Assembly (NCBI RefSeq): GCF_947166265.1
Contig: NZ_CAMVDO010000004.1
Span: 1-64,000 of the forward strand
Length of the DNA: 64,000 nt
From: an uncultured Fibrobacter sp.
GTDB lineage: Bacteria; Fibrobacterota; Fibrobacteria; Fibrobacterales; Fibrobacteraceae
Direction of reading: 5' to 3'
The translations under genes were made by a program, and so were the position numbers. Positions 27,415 to 35,782 of the stretch are shown in pieces; the first letter of the stretch is position 1; every line of letters begins with the position of its first letter. The notes under the pieces are model-generated. The model did no database searches. It had not been told where the DNA came from and saw nothing but the letters and a program-made list of their open reading frames with translations.

Positions 27415-28968
27415 ATGGCAATCAGTACAATCCTACTCGACATCATGTTCGTCGTCTACGTCATCGCGGGCATCGGACTTGTCATCTACGGTTTCAGCTG
27501 TTACTATAGCATCTACTTATTCTTAAAGAATAGCCGCACCACGCGGCTTTCCGACCGCAAGCACATCCTGCAGTTCTACCGCGAACACTCGATGGACGAC
27601 CTGCCGCAGGTGACCACCCAACTCCCCGTCTTTAACGAAGCGAACTGTGTCGAACGCCTGCTCGAAGCTGTTTGCGCCATCGACTACCCCAAGAACAAGC
27701 ACGAAATTCAGGTTCTGGACGACTCCACCGACGAATGTTACGAAGTTGCGAAGAAAAAGGTCGCCGAACTTGCCGCCAAGGGTTACGACATCAAGCTTAT
27801 TCACCGCACGAACCGTTCCGAATTCAAGGCCGGCGCCCTTAAGGAAGCCATGCAGGTCGCCAAGGGTGAATTCCTCGCCATTTTCGATGCCGACTTCGTC
27901 CCCGAGAAGGACTTCCTCCTCAAGACCATCCCCTACCTGGTAATGGACGAAAAGATTGGCCTGGTCCAGGGCCGCTGGGGCCACCTGAACCGCACCGAGT
28001 CCGGTTTGACACTCGCCCAGTCCATCGGTATCGATGGACACTTCGTGGTGGAACAGTCCGCCCGTAGCTGGGGCAAGCTCTTCATGAACTTCAACGGTAC
28101 TGCAGGCGTGTGGCGCAAGCAGGCCATCTATGGTGGTGGCGGCTGGGAAGGCGACACCCTGACCGAAGACATGGACCTTTCTTACCGTAGCCAACTCGCC
28201 GGTTGGAAGATGAAGTTCGTGTTCGACGTGATCGTTCCGGCCGAGCTCCCCAACGACATCAACGCCTTCAAGGCACAGCAGTTCCGCTGGGCAAAGGGTT
28301 CCATCCAGACCGCCATCAAGATTTTGCCGCGCGTACTCAAGGCCAAGGTTCCTCTCCGTGTAAAGATCGGCGCCATCCTCCACACGACGCACTACTCGAT
28401 CCACCCTTGCATGTTGTTTACCGCCCTCTGTGCTTGGCCGCTGCTCGCCTTCTTTGAACCGGTCGCACACCTGCCGACCTGGGCCTACACCGTCGGTTTC
28501 AGCTTTATCTTCCTCGCCGCGATCGCACCTTCTGTTCTTTACTTTGTGGCACAGCGCTGCTCCGGCTACACCGGTTGGAAGATCCGCCTGCTGTCCCTCC
28601 CCATCCTCATGGCTTTGGGTGTAGGCATTGCAGTGAGCAACTCCCGCGCCGTGTTCTCTGCCGTGATCGGTGCCAAGGGCAGCTTTGTCCGCACCCCGAA
28701 GAGCGGCGGATCCAAGAAGAAGGCCAAGAGCCACTACGCCCAGAAGTTCCCGTGGCAGGCTGTTGTCGAACTGGGTGTCGGCGTCTACTGCATCTTCGGT
28801 CTTCTGGAATACATCGGTGCGCAGAAGTTCATTATCGGACCGTTCCTCGCCCTCTATTCCGTTGGCTTCCTCTCGGTGAGCGTGCTGAGCTTTATGCACT
28901 ACATCGGCAACCTCATCGAAATGCACAAGGCCCGCGCCGCAGAAAAGGCCGTCGAAAAGCAGGACTAA
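27415..28968 (+). CDS. Family 2 glycosyltransferase, cellulose-synthase-like, membrane-bound
   Basis: 517 residues. The start at ATG 27415 removes an upstream in-frame stretch. One membrane helix lies at 10-35 and four more after residue 330. Between them the GT2 catalytic set is complete: DDS near 102, DAD near 160 (AIFDADFVP), TED near 248 (LTEDMDLSY) and Q-x-F-R-W (QQFRWAKGS). This is the pattern of processive or ceramide-type inverting transferases related to BcsA and CESA. The product is not evident; a beta-glycan or glycolipid is possible. A lysine-rich loop (SGGSKKKAKSHYAQ) is predicted to be cytoplasmic. It converges with the pseudopilin operon with a 4-base overlap of stop ends. Confidence 0.85.
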   Translation: MAISTILLDIMFVVYVIAGIGLVIYGFSCYYSIYLFLKNSRTTRLSDRKHILQFYREHSMDDLPQVTTQLPVFNEANCVERLLEAVCAIDYPKNKHEIQVLDDSTDECYEVAKKKVAELAAKGYDIKLIHRTNRSEFKAGALKEAMQVAKGEFLAIFDADFVPEKDFLLKTIPYLVMDEKIGLVQGRWGHLNRTESGLTLAQSIGIDGHFVVEQSARSWGKLFMNFNGTAGVWRKQAIYGGGGWEGDTLTEDMDLSYRSQLAGWKMKFVFDVIVPAELPNDINAFKAQQFRWAKGSIQTAIKILPRVLKAKVPLRVKIGAILHTTHYSIHPCMLFTALCAWPLLAFFEPVAHLPTWAYTVGFSFIFLAAIAPSVLYFVAQRCSGYTGWKIRLLSLPILMALGVGIAVSNSRAVFSAVIGAKGSFVRTPKSGGSKKKAKSHYAQKFPWQAVVELGVGVYCIFGLLEYIGAQKFIIGPFLALYSVGFLSVSVLSFMHYIGNLIEMHKARAAEKAVEKQD

Positions 28969-29186
28969 CGCTCTCGACGAGTTCCTGAAACATAAGGATT
29001 TATCCGCCGCAGCGCCTCGAGGCTTGCGGCGGTTTCTTTTTGGTAATCACCGTAAAGATGCAAATAGAGCCTGTGGTAGGCACCATAGAGCTGAAGGGCC
29101 GCCAAGGAAACCATAGACGCGGCAACGACAGCGACCAAAAGTTCAATCAGCGTAAAGCCAGCACCCTGTTTCAGTTCTTTCGACAC
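28965..29186 (-). CDS. Short GspJ/GspH-like pseudopilin
   Basis: 73 residues. The start GAGFTLIELLVAVVAASMVS is a type IV prepilin leader: a Gly before Phe, Glu at +5, and a hydrophobic stretch, so it is exported through prepilin peptidase. The rest is a single amphipathic segment with no globular head, whereas typical GspJ or GspH proteins are over twice this length, so this copy may be cut short or be a tip subunit. The start overlaps the previous gene by 16 bases. Confidence 0.7.
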   Translation of the reverse strand: MSKELKQGAGFTLIELLVAVVAASMVSLAALQLYGAYHRLYLHLYGDYQKETAASLEALRRINPYVSGTRRER

Positions 29187-29512
29187 CGGACAAGCCTCCT
29201 TAGTTGGACCGTGTGGACAGCCTCGGCGGAAACTAAAACCCAGGCTAGCGGTTTAATCCCAGGAACAGCTCTTAGGGCAACATCCGTTCCATTTAAGACA
29301 AAAGAAGTATCCCGGCATTCAGGAGGTTCCGCAACGAGCGATTCCACCGACTGAGCCACGGCTTGTAGCGTTCGGACCTGATTGCGTTCAACACTCCGCA
29401 GCAGATTGAACCCGTCCAGGAACCGCCCCAAAGCAGTCACACCTACGGCAAGTATGGCGAGCGACACACATACTTCCATCAAGGTGAAACCTTTTTTTTC
29501 ATCATTTTTCAT
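29171..29512 (-). CDS. GspI-like pseudopilin
   Basis: 113 residues. The N-terminus reads KKGFTLMEVCVSLAILAVGV, a class III prepilin signal with the G-F cleavage site and Glu at +5. The following residues fit the short GspI/GspV minor pseudopilin, an initiator of the pseudopilus tip. The gene overlaps both neighbours (4 bases upstream and 16 downstream), a tight translational coupling within the operon. Confidence 0.75.
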   Translation of the reverse strand: MKNDEKKGFTLMEVCVSLAILAVGVTALGRFLDGFNLLRSVERNQVRTLQAVAQSVESLVAEPPECRDTSFVLNGTDVALRAVPGIKPLAWVLVSAEAVHTVQLRRLVRCRKN

Positions 29513-30417
29513 TCAATATTCAGCTTCCATTCAAAGGGTTTCAGCGATCCTTCCACAAAATCCGGTACAAGCATCGAATCTACTTGCAAGGCTTCGGACG
29601 ATTCGAGAGACATCACAAACGACGGATATCGCATTTGGACTTTCGCAGTCCCGTTTGGGAAAGCCACCTCATGCAAAGCGACGACAACGCCCGAGAACTC
29701 CAATCCCCTTGATATTTCAACGCGATCCTCACTGAAGGCCTCTAGCCAATGGACCTTCGTCTGTCCGCGAAACACAAGAGGCCCCCGTGCATAAACGCGC
29801 AACGTGTCAAACACGGCACTTCCCCGTACCTCCATAGCGCCGTCCACCATGAACCTCCCCGAAGAAACGCGCCCTTCGAGGTCTAGCGACAAGTCCCCAT
29901 CCATAACCCTAAGCGCCATCGAAGGAATTTGCCCAAACATCCGACGATTTCCCGTCTTAGACACCAATTCTAGCGGAGGCTTCACCATCATGATTTCACG
30001 GTTCAGCTGAAGTCTAAACGCATCGTAAATGTCATGCCGCAAAGAATAAGACCGCAACATGTTACAGCCGCTATCGCACGCCACACCAGCAAGCACATGC
30101 ACACTCCTGCAAGAATCGACCTCGGCACGCAAATCAGCCCAAGGCCCCATACGCTCCTTAGAAACCCTGGGAAGATGAACGACTTCACGCCCAACATTCT
30201 CTGGAATTTGCTCAAAGAAACCTTCGGGAAGGCCCTCTAAATAGGCCAACAACGCAGACTCCGCATCGTAAATCCGCTGCTGTTGCAGCAAATAACGCAT
30301 CGCCAGCTGTCGCCCACTTCCGGGCATCTGCAAAAGCGAGGTCAGCAAGACCGTTACCGCAAGCAATATTCCAAGAACAAACGGCAAAACAGCCCCGAGC
30401 TTATCACATCGCCTCAC
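29509..30417 (-). CDS. GspK/PilX-like minor pseudopilin
   Basis: 302 residues from a GTG at 30417. The choice of GTG rests on GGAGG placed 6 bases upstream and on the 14-base overlap, which matches the style of the operon; an earlier frame start at 30477 lacks this. The N-terminus is LGAVLPFVLGILLAVTVLLTSL, a single helix with the Gly of a prepilin-type cut site but without the usual Glu at +5, a known trait of GspK. The remaining 260 residues form a large head domain with strands and a C-terminal jelly-roll-like end. GspK-type proteins cap the pseudopilus tip. The identification is by position and N-terminus. Confidence 0.62.
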   Translation of the reverse strand: MRRCDKLGAVLPFVLGILLAVTVLLTSLLQMPGSGRQLAMRYLLQQQRIYDAESALLAYLEGLPEGFFEQIPENVGREVVHLPRVSKERMGPWADLRAEVDSCRSVHVLAGVACDSGCNMLRSYSLRHDIYDAFRLQLNREIMMVKPPLELVSKTGNRRMFGQIPSMALRVMDGDLSLDLEGRVSSGRFMVDGAMEVRGSAVFDTLRVYARGPLVFRGQTKVHWLEAFSEDRVEISRGLEFSGVVVALHEVAFPNGTAKVQMRYPSFVMSLESSEALQVDSMLVPDFVEGSLKPFEWKLNIE

Positions 30418-31486
30418 CGCCCACCTCCACGATAGCCGTCGAATCGCCGCATCCGAGTTGAATGCGGTCGCGTTCAATCGAATTCAACGCAAACCTTCCA
30501 ACGCGCATACCCTCCTTCAGGGGGCTCGACTCCCCTAGCAAGGAATCGAACATCACAACAGCGACCTTGTGCTCCACCACCCCCATCAAATGAAACGAAG
30601 GCAGTTCGCATTTTTCAAAAACAGGCCTTGCATAGGGCACTTCATCGACAACATCCTCAAAAACGACTTCATGAAATTCCTTGGGAGGCAAAAGTTCTTC
30701 TGCAGGAGGGTCGATACATCCCACGCAATCATAAGAATCATTCTGCAAATGCCACCGACAAAGTAGTGAGACCGTTAAACAAAGGACTAGCGCAAGCCAA
30801 CACAAGCCTCTAGGCGCCCCTGTAATTTGCGTTACAGTCCTTTTTTTCAAGTCGATACGTCGCCAAAAGGGATCATGCGCCGCATCATTAAAAAGACGGC
30901 GTTCAAATACACCTTTCAAGCGAAACTCCTCAAAAGAATCGGCTCGAGAAAAAAGCGGATCCGTCCTTAAAAACCTCCGGAAACGTTCAAGCCGAATTTC
31001 TAGCAATTCGAGACCGTCACCAAAGCCGCTTTCTTCGGACCAATGACAAAGGCGCCCTTCGAAAAATACCAGAATAAAAAGCGAACCGTCAACGGTTGCA
31101 TAAAAGAAAAAATTCCCGCTATTGTCCTTAGATGCATTACGCATTGCCGCATCTGCAGCCGCATAGAGCCAAATCTGTCTTGGCAAAACCCTCCGCGTGC
31201 CCCAAGCCTTACGGAACGCCGAAAAAGACACCACCACCAGATAGCGTAAAAACCGACCTTCGGGTGCGTTGAACGAAACCAAAGGAATCATTCGAAAGTA
31301 GCCGCCATTTTCACGGATTCTAGAACGCAATTTCGGAAATTCGTATTCAAAAGCACATTCAAGTTCATCCCGCGAAATGATCTTGTCAAAAGTCGCCGTC
31401 TGCTCCCACATAAACAAGCTCACTTCGTGAGGAAAGCCGCGTTCAAACAATCCCAAGCAAGAATCAATTACCTTACGGACGCTCAT
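30404..31486 (-). CDS. Fused GspL/PilM-like and GspC/PilP-like secretion subunit
   Basis: 360 residues from ATG 31486, preceded by GGTGGAG; a GTG at 31501 would overlap more. The N-terminal 225 residues have strands such as NFFFYATVDGSLFILVFF and GRLCHW that resemble the actin-like cytoplasmic fold of GspL or PilM. One membrane helix follows at about 230-248 (LCWLALVLCLTVSLL). The last 100 residues, with LMGVVEHKVAVVMFD, SPLKEGMRVGRFALNSIERDR and a closing IVEVG strand, resemble the periplasmic homology region of GspC or PilP. In known systems these two roles are carried by separate proteins that link the inner membrane platform to the secretin. One chain that does both would be an unusual economy. 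The assignment is by fold pattern. Confidence 0.55.
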   Translation of the reverse strand: MSVRKVIDSCLGLFERGFPHEVSLFMWEQTATFDKIISRDELECAFEYEFPKLRSRIRENGGYFRMIPLVSFNAPEGRFLRYLVVVSFSAFRKAWGTRRVLPRQIWLYAAADAAMRNASKDNSGNFFFYATVDGSLFILVFFEGRLCHWSEESGFGDGLELLEIRLERFRRFLRTDPLFSRADSFEEFRLKGVFERRLFNDAAHDPFWRRIDLKKRTVTQITGAPRGLCWLALVLCLTVSLLCRWHLQNDSYDCVGCIDPPAEELLPPKEFHEVVFEDVVDEVPYARPVFEKCELPSFHLMGVVEHKVAVVMFDSLLGESSPLKEGMRVGRFALNSIERDRIQLGCGDSTAIVEVGGEAM

Positions 31487-33230
31487 CGGAAACTCCACCA
31501 CGCTCGATATGGGGCGTAATAAAGATGGCCAGTTCGTTTTCTTCTTCCTCTTCGGATGTATAGCAGAAAAGCCTCCCCAATAAAGGGATGCTCCCTAAAA
31601 ATGGAACCGCCGAACGCACCTCGGATTTACTCTTGCGGATAAGCCCTCCTAGGCAGAGGGTTTCCCCGTTTTCCAGGACCACCACCGTTTTCAGATTCCT
31701 AGTGCTGATATCGCGCGGGCCATCGCCGGAGCTACGCCCCGCCGTCTTGATTTCGGGCGAAACCTCTAGCGTAATGCGCCCCTCCTGCGTTACCGACGGA
31801 GTCAGTTCCAGCGAAATTCCGTCATTAAACGAGCGGTAATCCGTAATCGGATACCCATCGGCCGAAACTTGGCTCACCAGGTAATAGACCGTATTCGTCA
31901 CATTGAGTTCCGACTTGTTTCCATTGAGCGTCGTAAGCCTCGGACGCGCCAAAATTTCTGCGTAGTTGTTTTCTTCCATAGAGGCAAGTTCCATTTCAAA
32001 GCGGTCCGGCAAAAGCCCAATTTTTCCGAACGCCCCCGCCACAGAAAAATCCTTGTCCATAAAATCGAGATAGCCTCGAGCTCCGATATCGCGCTCCTGC
32101 GTTTTTCGCGAAGAACCGCTATGCAGTCCGATTTCAAAACCGTGCCCCTTCTTGAATTCCACCACAATGCAAGAAAGCGTCACCTGCAGCGCCGGAATAT
32201 CGATCAGTTTCAACAGATCCTCTGCCGACTGTATTTCCGACCTAGAGCCCACCAAAAGGAGAGCATTCTGTTCCTTGATTTCGGTCACTCCAAAATTGGA
32301 ACCAGAAGAAATCTTCCCCAAATAGGCCAAGGCTTTTTCGGAATGGATATGACGCAACGGGTAAAGGCGAGCCATCGAAAGAGCGTTTCGAGCGCCCCCT
32401 TCCGACACGAAAAGCGTCGAATCCTGCAGGGCGTAGCTGTAGCGCTTGTCCCTAAAAAGCGACTCCACCAAGGATTCCAGCGAAACGCGCGTCAAGCGGA
32501 GCCTTACGTTATCATGAATGTCGCCATAGACGGCCAAATTCAAGTGCGACAATTCCGCGAGTTCGTTCAACACTTGCAACAGGTTTCCGTCGCTAATTTC
32601 GGCCGAATAAAGTTCCCCATCACGTTCCAGGTGAATATCGGCAGCGGGTTCTTCGGGACGGTCCTCGCTTGAAATAAGCCGTTTACGCGCCTCGCCCACG
32701 CGAAGACATTCCCCCTCGCGCCATACGCGAAAGCCATGCGCCCCCATGATCGCGCGAAAAGCGGCCTCTGCCGACAGGGAATGCAGGTTTCCACTCACTT
32801 TTCCCATAAGCCCAGGATCAGCAAGGATGTTCAATCCGGAATTCAGCGAAAATTCTCGAACAAATTCATAGACGTCTTTTTCCTTGACCGACAAAGAAAT
32901 CAAGGAATCCTGCACCCTGAATTCATGTTCGCCATGGGAAACGGCGCGCCGCACATGATACACGGAGCCATCCTCAACGATTTCAAGCCCATGCGCCGAA
33001 CAAAGCGCCGTAAGCCCTTCCATCAGCCCCACTCCTTCCAGATGAAACGTCACCTTGGAATCAAGCGAATCGTCTACCAGAATGGGCGTTCCATAGGCTA
33101 GCGAAACCGTACGCATCACCTCGGCAATAGGCGTGTCTACAAAATCGAGAACGGCCGCCCGCAAGGGCATACAGCCGAGAATAAAGAAAAAAAGAATGGT
33201 CCCTAAAGAAAAAGACGGTCTATGCGACAA
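31473..33230 (-). CDS. Secretin of a type II secretion / type IV pilus-like system
   Basis: 585 residues with a signal peptide ending near residue 25 (PLRA-AVLD). N-terminal modules lie at about 25-330, including a segment ALLLVGSRSEIQSAEDLLKLIDIP typical of the N1/N3 ring domains. The secretin core (about 340-580) includes VTLSCIVVEFKKG, ARPRLTTLNGNKSELNVTN, VVVLENGETLCLGGLIRKS and VPFLGSIPLLGRLF, the GspD/PilQ signature. The secretin forms the outer membrane gate of these machines. It is the first gene of a tight operon with a GspL/GspC-like fusion and three pseudopilins. ATPase and platform genes (GspE, GspF) are not adjacent, so they must lie elsewhere if the system works. Confidence 0.88.
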   Translation of the reverse strand: MSHRPSFSLGTILFFFILGCMPLRAAVLDFVDTPIAEVMRTVSLAYGTPILVDDSLDSKVTFHLEGVGLMEGLTALCSAHGLEIVEDGSVYHVRRAVSHGEHEFRVQDSLISLSVKEKDVYEFVREFSLNSGLNILADPGLMGKVSGNLHSLSAEAAFRAIMGAHGFRVWREGECLRVGEARKRLISSEDRPEEPAADIHLERDGELYSAEISDGNLLQVLNELAELSHLNLAVYGDIHDNVRLRLTRVSLESLVESLFRDKRYSYALQDSTLFVSEGGARNALSMARLYPLRHIHSEKALAYLGKISSGSNFGVTEIKEQNALLLVGSRSEIQSAEDLLKLIDIPALQVTLSCIVVEFKKGHGFEIGLHSGSSRKTQERDIGARGYLDFMDKDFSVAGAFGKIGLLPDRFEMELASMEENNYAEILARPRLTTLNGNKSELNVTNTVYYLVSQVSADGYPITDYRSFNDGISLELTPSVTQEGRITLEVSPEIKTAGRSSGDGPRDISTRNLKTVVVLENGETLCLGGLIRKSKSEVRSAVPFLGSIPLLGRLFCYTSEEEEENELAIFITPHIERGGVSDERP

Positions 33231-33346
33231 ACGTCCCTCGGGAATGGCAATAACCCTGCCCGGGATATATCAAAGACTGCCTATCTGGCAGACAGGCTAG
33301 AATATAACAAAAAAATGCTCGGAGATAAGGATTTTACGAAAAAAAA

Positions 33347-33478
33347 TTATTCGTCCAGTTCCTGGTACGCTTCCTTGGCATTGGCGCGCGTCTCGTCATT
33401 GTTATTCTCGGGGGTACCTGCACAGGCAACCAACATCAGAACAGCAAACAGGGACATGACTACTTTGGTAAAACTCAT
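33347..33478 (-). CDS. Small lipoprotein (43 residues)
   Basis: ATG at 33478 is preceded by AAGGAG with 7 bases between. The product starts MSFTKVVMSLFAVLMLVACA, a lipoprotein signal with lipobox LVAC, followed by about 25 polar residues rich in Asn, Glu and Ala that end in ELDE. It has its own promoter (33503-33533). It is too short to assign to a family; small lipoproteins of this form are common near secretion operons and are often outer-membrane-associated. Codon use and ribosome site support it as real. Confidence 0.75.
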   Translation of the reverse strand: MSFTKVVMSLFAVLMLVACAGTPENNNDETRANAKEAYQELDE

Positions 33479-33502
33479 AAGGAAACTCCTTCTATTTTTC
33501 CC

Positions 33503-33533
33503 TAAATATATACGAAAAAAAAGTCGATGTCAA
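33503..33533 (-). promoter_or_regulatory. Predicted promoter, TTGACA-N17-TATATTTA
   Basis: On the minus strand TTGACA (33533-33528) and TATATTTA (33510-33503) are 17 bases apart. It leads into the small lipoprotein, whose start codon is 25 bases past the box, leaving room for the AAGGAG site. Confidence 0.65.
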
Positions 33534-33562
33534 GAATTATTCCTTAAATTTCGCATATTCAT

Positions 33563-33594
33563 AAAAAAGACCTGTTTGCAATATTGCAAACAGG
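33563..33594 (-). terminator. Intrinsic terminator after rplY
   Basis: On the minus strand CCTGTTTGCAAT and ATTGCAAACAGG (33594-33571) form a perfect 12-bp dyad, followed by TCTTTTTT. It lies about 55 bases past the rplY stop codon and ends the tRNA-Gln / rplY transcript. Confidence 0.8.
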
Positions 33595-33648
33595 CAAATT
33601 TTTCTCAATTTTCGTTGCGCACGTATGCGCTACGGAATTTGCTAAAAA

Positions 33649-34257
33649 TTACTTGGCTTCGGCAGCTGCATCAGCGGCAGCGGAATCGTCAGCCTTCTTA
33701 CCGCTCTTGGCAGTGATCGTGAAGATCACGGTGCGCGGCTGGCAAGCAAGTTCGATACCGTCGGCGAGCTTGAGGTCCTTGGCATAGAAGGTCGTCGGAG
33801 CCGGGAAGTCGGAGATGTCCATTTCGAGGACAGCCGGAATCTTGGCCGGTTCAGCGGCGAGCTGGATGTAGCGGTTCTGCTGAGCAAAGGTACCGCCCTG
33901 AGTCTTAACGCCAACCGGAAGACCGGAGAGCTTGACCGGAACGCGAACCTTGACCTTGGAAGATTCTTCGATCTTGAGAAAGTCGATGTGTTCGATTTCC
34001 TGGGTCAGGGGGTTCTTCTGGTAGTTGTAAATTACGGCAGCGTTGCCGGCCTTGCCATCAATTTCCAGGTCGAGAAGCGTGTAACGCTTACCCGGGGCGA
34101 GGACCTTGCGAACATCGATAGCGCTAACGCTGATATTCACAGACTCCTGACCCTTACCATAATAGACGGCCGGAATCTTGCCTTCCTTGCGGAGACGAGC
34201 GCAATCGCGGCTCTTGCCTAACACTCTCGAGGTTGCTGCGAGTTTTGTGAGTTCCAT
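33649..34257 (-). CDS. rplY: 50S ribosomal protein L25 (CTC form)
   Basis: 202 residues. It begins with a LAATSRVLGKSRDCARLRK segment, the binding face for 5S rRNA, and holds a second beta domain of the long CTC type (for example PVKLSGLPVGVKTQGG). The last 20 residues are an Ala/Lys tail (KADDSAAADAAAEAK), as in many CTC proteins. The length fits the long L25/Ctc form. It is the usual partner of pth, which is not next to it here; tRNA-Gln lies 39 bases upstream on the same strand and may share its transcript. Confidence 0.93.
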   Translation of the reverse strand: MELTKLAATSRVLGKSRDCARLRKEGKIPAVYYGKGQESVNISVSAIDVRKVLAPGKRYTLLDLEIDGKAGNAAVIYNYQKNPLTQEIEHIDFLKIEESSKVKVRVPVKLSGLPVGVKTQGGTFAQQNRYIQLAAEPAKIPAVLEMDISDFPAPTTFYAKDLKLADGIELACQPRTVIFTITAKSGKKADDSAAADAAAEAK

Positions 34258-34296
34258 AATTTTACTCCAATTAAGTAAATGGTTAAAAAAAATTCA

Positions 34297-34368
34297 TTGG
34301 GGTAGCAGGATTCGAACCTACGAATAACGGAATCAAAATCCGTTGTCTTACCACTTGACGATACCCCA
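34297..34368 (-). tRNA. tRNA-Gln (anticodon UUG)
   Basis: 72 bases. The acceptor stem TGGGGTA/TACCCCA, the T arm ending GGTTCGAATCC and the anticodon loop TTTTGAT with TTG are clear. CCA is not encoded. A TTTGAA-N16-TATATTTG promoter lies just upstream. Confidence 0.95.
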
Positions 34369-34377
34369 ATGGTGGCC

Positions 34378-34407
34378 CAAATATAGCAAATTTATGCAAA
34401 ATTCAAA
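34378..34407 (-). promoter_or_regulatory. Predicted promoter of tRNA-Gln, TTTGAA-N16-TATATTTG
   Basis: Minus strand TTTGAA (34407-34402) is followed after 16 bases by TATATTTG (34385-34378). The box ends 9 bases before the mature tRNA start. Confidence 0.65.
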
Positions 34408-34416
34408 GGGTTTGGG

Positions 34417-35283
34417 CTAAAAACCCTCGAAAAAGCGGGTTACCACCTGATACCTGGAGATAGGTTTCAGTTCTTCGGCAGCCTCTTTCGCCTGCGCGCG
34501 TGTTTCGAAGACGCCAAAAACAGATGCTCCCGACCCCGACATCAGGACGGACTTCGCCCCCAGGCGCTTGAACTCGTTTTTCATCTCTTCGACAAGCGGG
34601 TGCTTCGGGAAAACCGATTCTTCAAACGCATTGAAAGTATTGGCAAGAGCAAAGTCGATCGATGCGGCCTTGCCCGTGCGCATGCACTTCGCCTTGTAAG
34701 TTTCCCAACGGTCCGGACCAGATTTAGGAACGCCAGCGTAGGCATCCTTCGTCGGAACAGAATCAAGCGGAGTCGCCACCAGCAGATACTGTTCGCCACT
34801 CAACTGCAAAGGCTTTACAAAAGTGAGCTTTTCGCCAATGCCTTCGGCCATGGCCGTACCGCCCCGTACCAGGAACGGCACATCGGCACCGAGGCGGGCC
34901 CCGATTTCTTCGAGCTTTTCAAACTTGAACTTGAGCTTCCACAGCTGGTTCAGCAAGCGCAGCGTCGCAGCCGCATCGGCAGAACCGCCGCCAAGACCGG
35001 CACCCAGCGGCATTATCTTTTTAAGGTAGATATCGGCCCCATGAGTTGTCCCCGATTCCTGTTGCAACAGCTTTGCTGCCTTGTAAACCAGGTCGGACTC
35101 CAGCGGGTAGTTCTGCGGTTCATTGTAGCAAAGAGTGATGCGACCGTCTTCACGAATTTCGGCGCTTACCGTGTCGCCGGCATCGATAGTCTGAAACAGC
35201 GTGCCCAAGTCATGATATCCGTCTTCACGCTTGCGGATGACATCTAAGAATAAATTAACCTTAGCAGGAGCGTATTCTTTCAT
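34417..35283 (-). CDS. ispE: 4-diphosphocytidyl-2-C-methyl-D-erythritol kinase
   Basis: 288 residues. IspE phosphorylates CDP-methylerythritol in the non-mevalonate isoprenoid pathway. The GHMP kinase features are complete: KEYAPAKVNLFLDVIRKRED at the start (substrate and Lys motif), PLGAGLGGGSADAAATL near 93-109 (glycine-rich ATP loop) and VLMSGSGASVFGVF near 250-263. The length is usual for the family. A promoter box TAAGTTTG ends only 5 bases before the ATG, so the message may lack a leader. There is no obvious ribosome site. Confidence 0.95.
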   Translation of the reverse strand: MKEYAPAKVNLFLDVIRKREDGYHDLGTLFQTIDAGDTVSAEIREDGRITLCYNEPQNYPLESDLVYKAAKLLQQESGTTHGADIYLKKIMPLGAGLGGGSADAAATLRLLNQLWKLKFKFEKLEEIGARLGADVPFLVRGGTAMAEGIGEKLTFVKPLQLSGEQYLLVATPLDSVPTKDAYAGVPKSGPDRWETYKAKCMRTGKAASIDFALANTFNAFEESVFPKHPLVEEMKNEFKRLGAKSVLMSGSGASVFGVFETRAQAKEAAEELKPISRYQVVTRFFEGF

Positions 35284-35309
35284 GGTCCCAAACTTAGCAA
35301 AAAAATGTT

Positions 35310-35669
35310 CTAGTTCACCTTGATAACCATCATTGTAAGGTCATCAAAGGGATCTGTTCCTATTGAAAAGGCTTTCACGTCATCCGTGATTTTCCTCAGG
35401 AATTTTTCACCTCCACGAGGTTCGATAGAATTCAATTTATCCAACAGCCTTTTTTCACCATAAAGCTCAGCAAAAGCATTGTGAGCTTCAGGAAGGCCAT
35501 CGGTATAGAGGAACAGGCAATCCCCACTTTCAAACTGAATTTCAGTTTCTTTATATTGCGTAAAGTCGAACCCAGCAAGAAATGTTCCATGACGTTGTTT
35601 CAAGAACTCGAAGTTGCCGTCTTTTTTGGCAAAGCATACGGCATTGTGCCCCGCATTGGTACACTTCAG
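35310..35669 (-). pseudogene. SpoIIE-like PP2C phosphatase C-terminal remnant
   Basis: The open frame begins just after a TAA and reads LKCTNAGHNAVCF, then FESGDCLFLYTDGLPEAHN, GEKRLLDKL and DPFDDLTMMVIK. These are the last motifs of SpoIIE/RsbU phosphatases: N-A-G-H-N, the D-G strand and the metal-binding D-D-L-T. The preceding two thirds of the domain, including the first metal-binding motif, are missing, so it is a 5'-truncated remnant. A TTG at 35603 could start a 97-residue peptide, but that cannot fold as a phosphatase. RsbU-type enzymes are regulators of sigma factors and are common in this group. Confidence 0.72.
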
Positions 35670-35782
35670 TTATACGAAATCATATATTTTCTCTCTTTCT
35701 CATAACAAAAATAACAACAAAATTTCTCGACACCGTTTTCACGGGTAAGCCTTGAGAAGCAAAAAACGATATTTAAGGAAGC

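Noticed and set aside
26754-27446. Longer start for the TusA-like gene at 27446
   Set aside because: It would overlap the divergent glycosyltransferase start by about 30 codons, while ATG 27284 gives a sound protein.
27523-28926. A 467-codon minus-strand frame opposite the glycosyltransferase gene
   Set aside because: It is the complement of a gene with full GT2 motifs, and the product is rich in G, D and V with no domain.
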